Assembly (NCBI GenBank): GCA_021613335.1
Contig: JAJTWR010000236.1
Span: forward strand, 1,197,001-1,261,000
Origin: Whitmania pigra
Taxonomy: Eukaryota > Annelida > Clitellata > Hirudinida > Haemopidae
Length of the DNA stretch: 64,000 bases
Direction of reading: 5' to 3'
The position numbers and the translations under genes are program-made. A model generated the notes under the pieces. The model searched no databases. It saw nothing but the letters and a program-made list of their open reading frames with translations, and was not told where the DNA came from. Positions 32,886 to 44,964 of this stretch are shown here, piece by piece. Numbering within the stretch: position 1 is the stretch's first letter; every line of letters starts with the position of its first letter.

Positions 32886-35549
32886 GTCTTCCATCTTCAG
32901 GCAATGTCCTCAAGGAACTAGTCTACCCTCAGGGTGCCGTTGTGAATCTTTCTGGTTTTCAACTCGGTGACCCCACCCTGAGCGCCCTCGAAGTTTGGAC
33001 TGCTGAGTACCAGGAGAGCAACGCCCTCCTTGTCAAGAAGGAAGGAATTGTGACCCTCCAGAAACTAGCCGACAGAGAGAAATGTCCGCTCTCTGTCGTC
33101 GGAGAAGTCACCGGTGACGGAAAAGTTTGTAGATGTTTTTTACGATCGGACGTGGACGGTTGAATTTTTTTGTATGTAACTTTAATTAAAAAACTTATGT
33201 ATGATAGTATTCTTTTCTTTAAGTTTTACTTATTATGACCGGCCACTCGTAAACTTGTGTTTAATTCGTTTTGTGTTTTCAACTACCAGATGAAGTTCAT
33301 TGACAACAGAGACTTGTCCAGTGGTGACAATGAGAACAAGAAGGTCAAGTCACATCCTCCCACCAAGCAACTCCCCATTGATCTCGACCTTGAGCTTGTC
33401 CTTGGCAGTGTGCCGAAGAAAGTAAGTGAGATGATGATGATGATGACGACGACGATGGTGGTGTTCATTTATTGAGCAATATTAAAATCATGCTTTCAGT
33501 TGTGTTTTTTTAAATTGCTCAGTATCTTCTTTTTTTAACGGAAATGACATTTTTCACTACAGGTATTCAACGTGCAAAGGAAGACGGCACTCTACAATGA
33601 AATCGCTCTCCCGGATAATTTGTCCCTCATGAATGCCCTCAACAATGTCCTCAGACTTCCAGCTGTGGCCAGCAAGAGGTTCTTGACCAATAAGGTTGGA
33701 CGTTATTTTCAGAAGTCTATGATTTGTTTTTACTGTGTTTTGGCATGAGATTACTATATGTCTGCAAAAATTAATGCAGAAATTAGTGTCTGATTCACAA
33801 AGCACAAATGTACTTTATTTAATTCTGTATTTAATGTCAAAGCGTGCTTTGAAAAGTTTTAAACAAATTTTAAATCATAAACTTCGGCTGTTAGTGGAAC
33901 ACCATTTTTCAGTTGTTTTTGTTTTTTATTTCATTTGCCAGGTGGACAGGTCAGTGTCAGGTTTGATTGCCCAGCAACAGTGCGTTGGGCCCCTTCACAC
34001 TCCTCTGGCCGATGTAGCCGTTATTGCTCTATCTCACTTCGATACTGTGAGGAACATTTTAAATCCTGTTCATCGTAATCTGTTTTTTAATTTTAAACGA
34101 ATTAAAGGAATTTGTTTCGCATTTCAGAAAGGAGCTGCCACGGCCATTGGAGAGCAGCCAATCAAATGTCTTGTTGATTCAATGAGCGGTGCCAGAATGA
34201 CGGTCGGAGAGTCGCTGACCAATCTTGTGTTCGCATCTGTCGGCTGTCTCAAGGTGATTACGAAGCACATCCTCAAAACAATCTAAGCATTTTAAAATTA
34301 TACTCGCACATACTGCGAGAACAAGATATATCGCTGATCAAATTGGTCATGTTGATTGATTCTTGATTGACTGGTCATGATTGTTCAATCACAGGACGTC
34401 AAATGCAGCGGTAACTGGATGTGGCCTGCTAAGCTCGAAGGTGAAGATGCCCGGCTTTTCGACGCCTGCGTTGCTATGACAACCACCATGAGAGAGCTCG
34501 GAATTGCAGTCGACGGAGGCAAGGATTCATTGAGCATGGCCGCCAAAGTCGAAGGAAAAGTTGTCAAGGCTCCAGGTACAAAGATCAATACTGATTTGTG
34601 GATTTTGTAACAATTTGAAATTTAAATGGACCTAAAACCGATTGAAATGAATAATAATTGATATTGCAATCTATTTTATAATAAAAATGAGTCTTACCAA
34701 TTTAATTTAATGAACTTGAATTGGTTTGTTTTTCAGGTAATCTTGTCATATCTGTGTACGCTCCATGCCTGGACGTCAGGTCGACAGTAACTCCAGATTT
34801 GAAGTGTCCGGGAGGCAAAGGTTTGTCAGCAATTATTTTATAAACTTTAAAATTATTTTTATTATTATTAATTTATTAATTAATTATTTTATTTACACAA
34901 AAGGCAGATGTCAAATGTTGCTATGTGAATTAAACAGTTTCTTTATCAATTCTTGTTTATTTCAATTTTTCAGCCAACCTCCTATAGACATTTTGATGAT
35001 GATAATAATGATGATGTTTGTTTTCCAGGAAAGATTTTGTACGTTCCACTCACTCCCGGCAAGCATCGGCTGGGTGGATCAGCACTTGCTCAGTGCTTCA
35101 ATTTCATCGGAAGGTCTTCGCCCGATCTCGAACTTCCGGAGTTGTTTGCAAAGTCTTTCGAAGCCATGCAGGAGTTGATTGCGGGTAAGAGGAAATTATA
35201 TTGGTTTAGCATGACTTAATATCTTGCTATACTTGTTTTTATTATTCCTTGTGACTTATTACTGTTATTATTGTTGTTATTACTATTTTTCTTCTTATTA
35301 TTACAGCAAAGTTATTCAAATAATTATTTAATAACATCAAGTTGATCTAAAAACTGTTTTGTGTCTTATCAGCAAAACTGTGGCTAAAAAAATTACATTT
35401 CAATCCCCAGATGGCAGGTTAGCAGCTGGTCATGACATCAGCGACGGAGGTCTGATTACATGTGCCCTTGAAATGGCGTTTGCTGGAAACTGTGGTCTTC
35501 AGCTAAACTTCGAGTCACAGCTAGTTCAAAACGGTTTGTCAATGCTTAA

Positions 35550-35580
<31 letters not shown>

Positions 35581-38079
35581 TTATTCCAATTGATCCATTT
35601 GCAGCCTCTCTCATGGAGTTCATGTTTGCTGAGGAGCTTGGTTACCTACTTGAAGTCTCAGAGGAGAACCTACAGTTTGTTGTTGACAAGTTTGAAAGTT
35701 TCAATGTTCCCTGCCACGTTGTTGGGTCGTCGTCATCTGCATCCTTCGAGGTTGGAGTATTAATCATTTCGTATTAGTATCATTGGATTATCACTGTTGA
35801 TTTTGTTGGTTATTATTATTATTATTATTATTATTTATACTATTATCAATAATCTACATGATAGCCTATTCCTGGTAAAATTTCACGTGTCATCTTATTT
35901 TCTTTTCTGTTAAATTGAAACAGCAGTACACATAACATGAATTACGGTCGATTGTCATTATACAGAAAAAAATTCTTAAACAGCCAAAACCTCTAGACAT
36001 ATGTCTTTCGAATTAATAGGTCGAAGTCAGCTTTAACGGCAGCCTGGTGCTGCAGGGTAAGACCCCTGAGCTGAGAAACATTTGGGAAGAGACCAGTTTT
36101 GAACTGGAGAAGCTCCAGTCTAATCCTCTCTGCGTCCAGCAAGAAGTTGATTGGCTTCTGGAGGCAAAAAATCCAGAGTTCAAGTTGAACTTTGATCCCG
36201 AGGAATTGATCAACGTTACCATTCCAGGTTATTTTTTGGAAGTTTTCTAATTCTTCATTGCAGTAGTTCTGTTCCTTTGAATGGTTGAATGTATTTTTGC
36301 TAATTTTATGGTAATTGCTATTACATATTTACCAACGTTTTATATATAAGCCAAATAAGGTATAATAAACATATTAAAATAAGTAATATAGGAATAGGGT
36401 TACACTTGTATGGTATGGCTTTACCTATTAGTTTATTAGAATACTTAATATAGCAACTGTTGATTTTTAATTGATTTCAAGTTCACACTTTTGACATAGG
36501 ATACATCTTGTTACTAATTTCTGTTTACTATCTCCATACATACACACACCAATCCATTTACAGGTCTCGTCGGCAGAAGTCAGCCAATACGGGTGGCCTT
36601 GATAAGAGAGGAAGGAAGCAACGGAGATAGAGAGATGGCCAGCTCTTTGTTCATGGCAGGTTTTGAAGTGTGGGATGTAAACATGCAGGATCTTCTCAGC
36701 TGCAATGTGGATCTTGACCGATTTAGGGGCGTGGTCTTCGTAGGCGGCTTCAGCTATGCTGATGTTTTCGGGTCGGGCAAAGGTTGGTCCGTGGAATGAT
36801 TTAATTAGTTGCCAATAGCAAATTAAAATCTTTCTAATGCACTTAGGTGCCTTTGTTTAACCTAATTACACTTTGTATTATCTTGTTTTTGCATGGTTGG
36901 ACTTTTGTTAGTCACATGAGAATGGTTTGTAACGTGCTTAATTTTGCTGTTGTTCTATAATTTATGTATTAACTTTTAATTAAATGGAACACATTGTCAA
37001 AAGACACTGCATTTCAAACAGCCACATAATGAATGAATGAATTAATGAATGAATGTATGAATACATGAATGAATGAATGAATGAATGAATGAATGAATGT
37101 ATGAATATATGAATGAATGAATGAATGTATGAATATATGAATGAATGAATGAATGAATGAATGAAGACAATCTTTATGGTGATGTAAATCCATCAATTGA
37201 CCTCGGGGCCACCAAATCTTTTTTCCATGACACTGACACTTTTCAACTTCCAGGTTGGGCAACGGCCATCAAATTCAACGAACATCTGAGGAACCAGTTT
37301 GCCAATTTTGTCAAAAGATCAGACACTTTCAGTCTGGGAGTCTGCAATGGTTGTCAATTGATGAGCTACCTGGGATGGACTGACATTGAGCCTCAGAAGT
37401 CTGAAAACAAGGATCAGGAAATAATGTTGGAGAGAAATCTTAGTGGAAGATACGAGTCAAGATTCGTGAGCGTCAGGATTGAGAAGAGTCCATCCATCAT
37501 GCTTTCGGGAATGCAAGAATCCGTCCTCGGAGTGTGGGTTGCCCATGGAGAAGGTCAGTTGGAAATTATGTGCTCAAGTTCTGCTAAGTGTAGTTTTCAA
37601 TCCAAAATGGGGACTAATTATATTATCTTTCAACTATTAGCTTTTAAGGTGAAATTGGATGTGGGAGTCGATAATGGTGTCGCTGAACTATTTCGGCTGT
37701 TGAGATATCTAACTAACAGGCTAAAGTCATTCTGCATCTGATATCTGTGGTCTTGAAATTTCCAGGTCGCTTCCAGTTTAGAAGTGATGACCTCATGAAG
37801 TCCTGCATTCAGAAGGAGATGGTGGCTCTCAAGTATGTGGACAGCGACGGGCAGCCAACCATGAAGTACCCAATGAACCCCAACGGCAGCGTGGAGGCCA
37901 TAGCCGGTCTATGTTCTCCCGACGGTCGTCACTTGGCCATGATGCCTCATCCCGAGAGAGGCACCCTCATGTGGCAGTGGCCCTACGTCCAACCGGAATG
38001 GCAGTCCAAGGTGACGACATCGCCGTGGATGTGCATGTTTAAGAACGCTTACCTCTGGTGTCTCAAGGAGCAGTTGTGA
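29035..38079 (+). CDS. PFAS: Phosphoribosylformylglycinamidine synthase (FGAM synthase), complete, about 1348 aa
   Basis: It converts FGAR, glutamine and ATP to FGAM in cytosolic de novo purine synthesis. Exons: 29035-29203, 29282-29411, 29552-29850, 30017-30125, 30644-30784, 30957-31084, 31242-31370, 32008-32268, 32373-32603, 32901-33124, 33290-33421, 33563-33694, 33942-34046, 34128-34253, 34395-34575, 34737-34820, 35029-35184, 35411-35533, 35605-35750, 36020-36227, 36564-36782, 37254-37553 and 37766-38079. All phases agree and the length is close to human PFAS (1338 aa). Order: N-terminal domain, linker with SWDLDFYT, first synthase half ([53 protein letters not shown]), second half ([32 protein letters not shown]), then the glutaminase domain with nucleophile Cys in LGVCNGCQ (about residue 1175) and MPHPER. 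Intron 5 starts with GC. A single-polypeptide large PFAS is as expected in animals. Confidence 0.98.
30785..30786 (+). other. GC 5' splice site, PFAS intron 5
   Basis: The exon ends AACAGCAG and the intron starts GCTAGT. Joining to 30957 gives the conserved S-D-N-S-S-A-I-E-G in phase 2, as in other PFAS proteins. Confidence 0.8.
37029..37164. repeat. (GAAT)n microsatellite in PFAS intron 21
   Basis: Tetranucleotide tract with a few taTg interruptions, about 90 bp upstream of exon 22. Confidence 0.95.
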
Positions 38080-39076
38080 TTGGACTGATTTAAACAAGGG
38101 AATTTTTTTATTAAGAGTGAACTGAGTGACCGATGGTGAAATGGAAATAAATTTCAAGTCATTAACCAATGAGTTTCCTAATGATCTGTGGAGAACTGCT
38201 TCAATTTTAGAATCCTTTGCCATAACATAACAATTACTTGTGATGGTTAACTGGACGTGAGCCTCTTCGTGATAAATTTTAAAGGTTTTAACCTGTTCTC
38301 CAGAGCAGTTAAAGCTTCTTACATTGCCTTCCCAATGAAACAGCTGTTGTAACGATTCTTTGGAAAAATAGCTAGCTAATTTTTGTCTATAAAATCGAAC
38401 ATCTAATTATCAGAAATTGCTTGGTGTAGGTACTTGAACGATAACATATGGTATCCGACAATAGAGCAAATCAGTAAAAGTCTCCAAAAATAATAACAAT
38501 TGTGGGAAGTGTAACGCCAGATATCGATCAGCCTTTGTTTCATTGTATTTATTGCAAAAATAATTTGAAACTTTCAAAATTCAATGCGCGCATTTCACAA
38601 TCAGATAAAAATAAAATAAAAACAACCTTGAAAAAGAAACGCTTTGAAGTAAACCGTGACAACAGCTACTCACTACAACTACGATGTTTAAACGCAATAA
38701 TGATCAAGACAACAACACTGACAACATGGTGGAAATAACGTTCGCAAGAGCACTACCGAATCGTTCTGTATATCTGTGGAATACTGTATTTTGACATACA
38801 GATGAACATCACAAACAGGAATAAGTCTGACAAAAAATGCATCCAGGAGAAGAGCTCACTCCAAGGAAGCGACTCCAGGAGGTCAAAAACCTTTATTACA
38901 ACGAGTTCCTGGAAAGCTATCACTCGATAATTCAACATCAAAATAATTCTTTGCTGCAATTCAAATCAGGATCAAAAACTAGACCAATGACGTCGATGAC
39001 TCGAAAGTGCCGTAGAGCCACATTCGAGAAGCAGACAGACCTTGAGATCTTAAAAATACTCTCAAGGGTAATGCCT
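38080..39076. other. Convergent 3' interval between PFAS and NR0B-like gene
   Basis: 3' UTRs of both genes are expected here. A 110-codon plus-strand frame at 38837-39169 overlaps the antisense of the receptor's last exon and has no recognisable domain. Confidence 0.5.
38146..38151 (+). terminator. Poly(A) signal AATAAA of PFAS
   Basis: Canonical hexamer 67 bases after the PFAS stop codon. Confidence 0.65.
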
Positions 39077-42000
39077 TTACAAAGAAACTATCATGGACTT
39101 TTCTTGATTCTTTCCGTCGGCAGTTGTCCAGGCTCCATCCGAGTAGATGTGCTTGAGTTTCTTAAGTGATTCCACACTCTGGAGAAGTGGCTGGAAGAAG
39201 AGAGTCTCCAATGTTTTGAGGTCAAGCTGGAAGAGAGAGTGCAGCTGAAGAAGCAACTGACTGTGACGGGTCTTGTCCTTGCTAGTCAGGTCCCTGAGAC
39301 CATCGAAGGCTTCCAGAAGTTTCTTCTTAACCTGCTCGCTGGCAGCCAGAGGTTTGTTGGGATCTAAAGAAAATTTTTAAGAATTACAGAATGTGGCAAC
39401 TGTTTTGTGGTAAGGATATGATTTGAATTTTTTTATTTAAGCAGCCTAATTGGAGTCAGAATTTTGAACCTAGGAGTAATTATTCAAATTAACAGGCAGT
39501 TAAAAAAAAATTTCAAGAGGCGTGAAATACTTTAAAACTTGAAGAAGGGAGTAAAAAGTCTGTTTTGTTCAAATATGTAATAAAAGAGTCTTTGTCGAAA
39601 CAAAGCTATTGATCTCTGAGAGCCGATAAATTGAACAGGAAACAATGAACCGATTATCAAGGTCATTATCGACGTCAAATTCCCCCCACACAATCGATAA
39701 ACAAAAACATCATTAGCGCCATGTTGTCGAGATGTGCTATGAATCTTCGTCACCACATTTTTCCTCTTTTGAGACCGACGCGCATTTTAACAGCTGTTGT
39801 TTTCGTAGTGGCAATCGTTGTTGTTGTTATTGAGCATGTTGTTGATCAAACATTCCTCTTTTTTCGAGGTCATGATATTTTCGGATCGACTCAGGTAAAA
39901 ACGCGTCCTCAATTTTCGGGATGGCGCCTATTCATGCAGACGCATGTTGCTGTCTTCGCTCATGACCGAAGATTGTTATTGGCCCGTAGGCGGAAATGAC
40001 GTAAGTCAAGAAAGACCGCCCTTTATCTATTTTTAGAACGGTTCAAGGAAAGGTCCAGATTCGAATTCCTAAATGGATGATTTGGCATTGTGGAAATAGT
40101 TGAAATTGTGCCGTGATGTATAAAATAATAATATTAATAGTTATTAATAAATATTATTATTAATATTAATATATATTATAATTAATAAAATATATATTAA
40201 TAATATAATTAATAAATTATTATTACCTAAAATAAAATATTTATTAATAATTTTCATGTACATAAATTTGCTAGCTGCTGGCCTGGATCCTTGTTAAGTA
40301 CTTTTATTTGCTGACGAACAATGAATCATTTTATGCTGCCATTCTTTTAACCAGGTCATCGTAAGCACAATTTATTAGCTTAAGCAACATTTCATCGATA
40401 AAATTGTTCATCCATTAAGTTGTTGAAAAAAGCACAGCAGAAGCACACAAAATAAGAACATAAACTTAAGCGCTTTTTTCCCAAAATTATTGTAATAACT
40501 AATTACCTAATAATTAAGTGAATACCTCAAGTTATTATAACTTCTCAAGACATCATTCAAACTACCTTCAACACAAGTTTCGAAATCTGGCGATAAATTT
40601 AGAACAATTTCTATTTCCAGAAATATGATAGAAAACTACGAGTACCGTCCATCTTTATCTGGCCGACCATCGCAGAGTTTCGTATTCCTCCTATCAAAGT
40701 GGGTGGCTTGGTAAAGGGACCAGGATAAAGTCCAATCCAGCTTTCGTAGGAAAGAGGCCACAATTATCGATGTATTTATGGATTCAGCCGATATAGTACA
40801 CTGATTCATTCCTGTACCTTGGGTTTCGCTTGAACTCTTTTTCTATCTTTCAGGCTAACGTCAGATCTTGACGCGCATTCTTATCTCATTTGGATCTCCT
40901 TAAGCAGCAAGCTGGTCGTAATGCTCGCTCATTCAACCAATTTTTCTGGTAATTCCATTTCAAATGTCACGTGACAGAAGAAGGTCGGTGACTCACGGCT
41001 CATGATTCAGCCTTTCACTTCGCAGCATATCTCTCCTTGTCCCTCACTTGTCTTTCACTTTCTCACTAGTTCAATCACTTATGCAGAATCGATTCTTTTG
41101 TTGGCACTAATCCAAGAAAGCAAAACTAGCAAAGAAATGAACATGAAATGATGAGTGATTGTAACGAGATTTTAATTCGAATTTTGTTCTGTTTTTACGC
41201 CGTGTCGATTACCAGGGTTTTGAACAAACTCTGATGCTTCGAAGGCAATTAATTAACTAGCCTGCTTTAATTAAACTTTATGGAGTAAGAAAAAGATCGT
41301 TTGAATAATTTAAAAGTGCCTAAAAGCAAAGGCTTAAACTGGCACTTTCACAATAATCTGGGACGACTTTGTGGAATGCTCGATCACAGCCCCCAGAATC
41401 TCTGAGCAGACAAAGACGACGAGTCAGAAACTCAAGCCGTGACCGGACGAACGACGTCAATGACGTACAAAGAACCTGAAGCGAAATCAAGAACGTGCTA
41501 TCAAATGAGCGGCTGGAGGTACCGACGTTTATAGTTTTGAATTATAAAGCACTCCTACAAAAAAAAAGAAAAAACAGAAAAAAAATCAATCAGGAATATC
41601 ACTATGCGGCCGTTTATCCTTGAAAACAACGACTTCTCATGGTTAATTTGAAATGGAAATTCACTTTTCATCGCAAACGAGACCTCCGAGTGCTTTCTCA
41701 TCGGCCTCCGACCTCATGAAGGAAGAAAGAGGAGGAGAGGAATATCATTTACTAGATAATGGGAAGGATGGTTGAACGGATGACATGATTATTTACCAGC
41801 CTATCGAGTCTCGCCGACTGGGAAATTTATTGAATCTTTATGGAAATCCAAATCTGCCTTCCGAGTTGAAGTTTACATTAAATTAAAATATAAAAAAAAA
41901 AGCACAAAACTCAAACTCATCGCCTCATCTCTCCAATCCGATCATCTCTACCGCTGAAAGTCTGCTTAGAAATCAGTTTACTTCACTGATTCCAGATTTA

Positions 42001-44964
42001 ATATTTACAACCTCGACTTTGTTCTGGCCGACGTATAATTTTTTTTTTCCGAGCATCTTATCAAATATTCATTAATTCATCAGCTCATCTGCCGACGAGG
42101 TTCTCCTTCAAACAGCGTCGCTAGGCGTTACAGACTGTAAACAAGTTTTTGAATGTCCTTGAGCGTAGCGGACTGACGTTTATTACCGAGAATTAAAAGC
42201 ACCCTAGTCAGAAACTAATGACAGTGACGTAGATGATGAGATGAGTATGATTACAGCGAGTAAATTGACTTGATATTATCCAGTGAGTAAGTGAGTGAGA
42301 GAGTGAATGAGAGAGTGAGTGAGAGAGTGAGTGAGTGAGTGAGTGAGTGAGTGAGTGAGTGAGTGAGTGAGTGAGTGAGTGAGTGAGTGAGTGAGTGAGA
42401 GTGAGTGAGTGAGTGAGTGAGTGAGTGAGTGAGTGAGTGAGTGAGTGTTATTTAAAAAGTATCATACAACCATCTGAAGAATGATGACTGCATAATCGGA
42501 GAAAGCGAACTTTGTAATTTACGAATTTCGTGAAGGAATTCCGAGCGATGATTAGACTTAAAATTTTGCAGCCGGAGCCTACGAAGATGTCGGCGAACGA
42601 AACCGAGGCCGCCAGAGCAGCACTGAACTAGTGGACCTCTGTCGTTCTGAAGGACCCGTTCAACCTTGCAAAACAATCTCGAACCTTCTGAAATGTCATT
42701 GGCTTTATGTCGGACTCGAAAACAATTTCCTACGCTGAAAGAAGAAGCCATTGAAATACTTTCTCCAGTCTCGGCTCATTTCTATTCGTCCTTGTCGCTA
42801 TATCGTAATGAAAAGCGGAAATGCTTCTCGGTGCCAATGAGTTCGACATTGAAAGCGAATTGAAATTGTTTTTATGTTTATAATTTGATATATTGACGCC
42901 GTCCGAAAATGAAACAGCGTTTGTGCTAAATAATAAAACGCAAAATAATACTAAGCTTTACGGTAGTTTGTATAGGCTGCATAACGCTTGCACAGTATTG
43001 TTGCTTGTTTATTGTTTTTTGATATTTTACTTTTAAACGATTTTCACTCACAATCGGAAACAATCGCGATCTTCTGAGAACAATAGTTGTTATTTTAAGC
43101 GAGACGACGCTTCTTACGAACTGCGAGGTCCGGTTAGTCCAAGGATAAAAGTTGAGCTCATCAGGACGTACGTAAGAAATGCGAAGAACAGTTTTCGTTT
43201 CTTACTGAGAATAATAGACCGACACGACTTTCACTTTGTAACTTGTGATTCATGAGGCATTTTCGGTTTCACATGAGAGTTTGGAGATTCTGGACCGGCT
43301 AAATTTATGTTTTCGAATCTTATTAAAGTTTCTCTTCGTGCTATTAATATTAATGCGCGTTTATTTTGGGAAGTTCCTAGACCAATTATTTTACAACTAA
43401 ATTGTTTGAACGCAATGCACTCTTAAACGCTCCTAACGTGGTAGCAGACGGTGAATTTGTCTATCGTGTGTCAAGGTCGCGTGCTCGAAACTATCCGAAC
43501 GTTAGGGACTTATTATTTATTAATCGCGTCCTTGCATTCCTGTGTTAAATCACATGTCTAATCACATTCACATTATCACATGTAATCACTCGTAACCTTT
43601 CGTACGTTTCGTTAAAGTGCGCCATTGTGCAAGTTTAACGAATAAAGTGAAGTTATGATGTTGATTAAAAATTAATTAACATTTAAAAACAAAATCAATT
43701 TACCATTGTATTGATAGATGGCTATGTGCTTGAGATAGGAAAACTCTTTGTCAGTTATCTGGTGATGCTGGAACCTTTTGATGAACAGTTTCAGGCTTTC
43801 TACAAAATCTATTGTTGGCTTTGAACTTTCTTCACCATTGTTTTCCTTATCCGGTTCCTCAGATATACACATTTCCAGATGATAATTTTCTTTTGCCATG
43901 TTAAGCAAAATAAGTCTAGGAGCTGCCTTAATGATCATTGATCTCTTGTCATCTACAGGTAAAAGATCAAAGCCAGGAAGACGCAGAGCGTACTGCACAG
44001 AATTGCAGAGATAACTGAAAAGTAAGTCGTTGGTAGAACTAGCCAACTTGACAGCATGATTTACCCTTCTGATTGGCTGGGACATGGAAAGATATGGTGT
44101 TAGGAAAGATGTTAAAGTAGATGTTGAGTATATATCTGAATTGCTCAGAGATCTTCTATTGTCAGCTAACCTTCTCATGGTGCAGCAGATGCCACCGGAT
44201 ATGCTCGGATATTCTGGCTCTGTGTCGTCATCAGTCACCCCACTTAGAAGTTTTTTCAGTAACGATGTCTCGTGATTCTTTGACATGATTTCAAATTGAC
44301 TTGGAATTCTACCCGAGAAGTTAGAATTAGACTCTTCAAAGTGATTTAACCCGTTTTTCATTCTTTTGTTTTTGAGCTGGTCGTCTGGCAACAATGGACT
44401 TTCTTTGGATGTCGGACTGAGCATCATGTCTTTCTGACGTTTTTTAAGAATCAAGGACCTGTACTGGCTGCCTTCAGAATTTGTTCTTTTACCAAGATCG
44501 AGCGCATTTCTTACTGGTGGTGGTGTTATGGGTTCACTGAAAGACCTCGATAGGCAATCGGAACCCTTATCATAAGGTTCTGTCAGTAATATCTTCAATT
44601 TGTTTCTCGTCATTTCCACTTTGGCCATGTGATCCAGGTCTTTACGGAGATGTCGATGTAAGGCCTCAGGTTTGAAACTTATCGGTTCTTTATAGGCTGC
44701 TGGATTGAATGATATGCATTCTGATGATTGTCTGAAGCCACCTTGAGCATCGCCATCAAATGCTTTCAGGTATCCCGACTTAGGTCTTTGATATTCTTCG
44801 TTAGATTCGTTATCGTTAACTAACAAGTTGAAAAGCAGCTTTGGTTTGATCTGGTGAGGAACGGGCGACGAATTGGCCATGGCATATTCTAAACTGCTTT
44901 TGGAATGCAGTGGCTTACCTCCATCAACTTGCCTCGATGCTTTTTCAGTATGACAAGGACCCAT
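39077..44964 (-). CDS. NR0B (DAX1/SHP)-like orphan nuclear receptor without DNA-binding domain, about 515 aa
   Basis: Two coding exons on the reverse strand: 44964-43704 and 39363-39077, joined at phase 1 across a 4.3-kb intron (1548 nt). Residues about 305-495 form a nuclear-receptor ligand-binding domain. The helix 3-5 signature is VQYALRLPGFDLLPVDDKRS followed by LILLNMAKENYHLEM, then KEFSYLKHIAIYQYND. The late helices end in LETLFFQPLL, which closely resembles the LFFxPII of SHP/DAX1. There are no zinc-finger cysteines in the visible protein. An in-frame TGA lies just upstream of the ATG unless spliced away. The N-terminal half carries three LxxLL boxes (residues 44-48, 123-127, 236-240), as repeat boxes do in DAX1. 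NR0B proteins repress other nuclear receptors by LxxLL-mediated binding; that role is inferred here. No clear AF-2 helix was seen. A DBD exon further upstream is not excluded. Confidence 0.75.
42282..42447. repeat. (GAGT)n microsatellite in the NR0B-like intron
   Basis: Almost perfect GAGT/GTGA tract of about 165 bp with two or three two-base slips. Confidence 0.97.

Noticed and set aside
37014..37262. Ile-His-Ser-Phe repeat frame
   Set aside because: Translation of the GAAT microsatellite in PFAS intron 21.
39532..39756. 74-codon reverse-strand frame inside the receptor intron
   Set aside because: It does not fit the phase-1 junction between 43704 and 39363, which already restores the ligand-binding domain.
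42452..42863. Two opposing frames of 65-99 codons
   Set aside because: No domain and no splice support within the large receptor intron.
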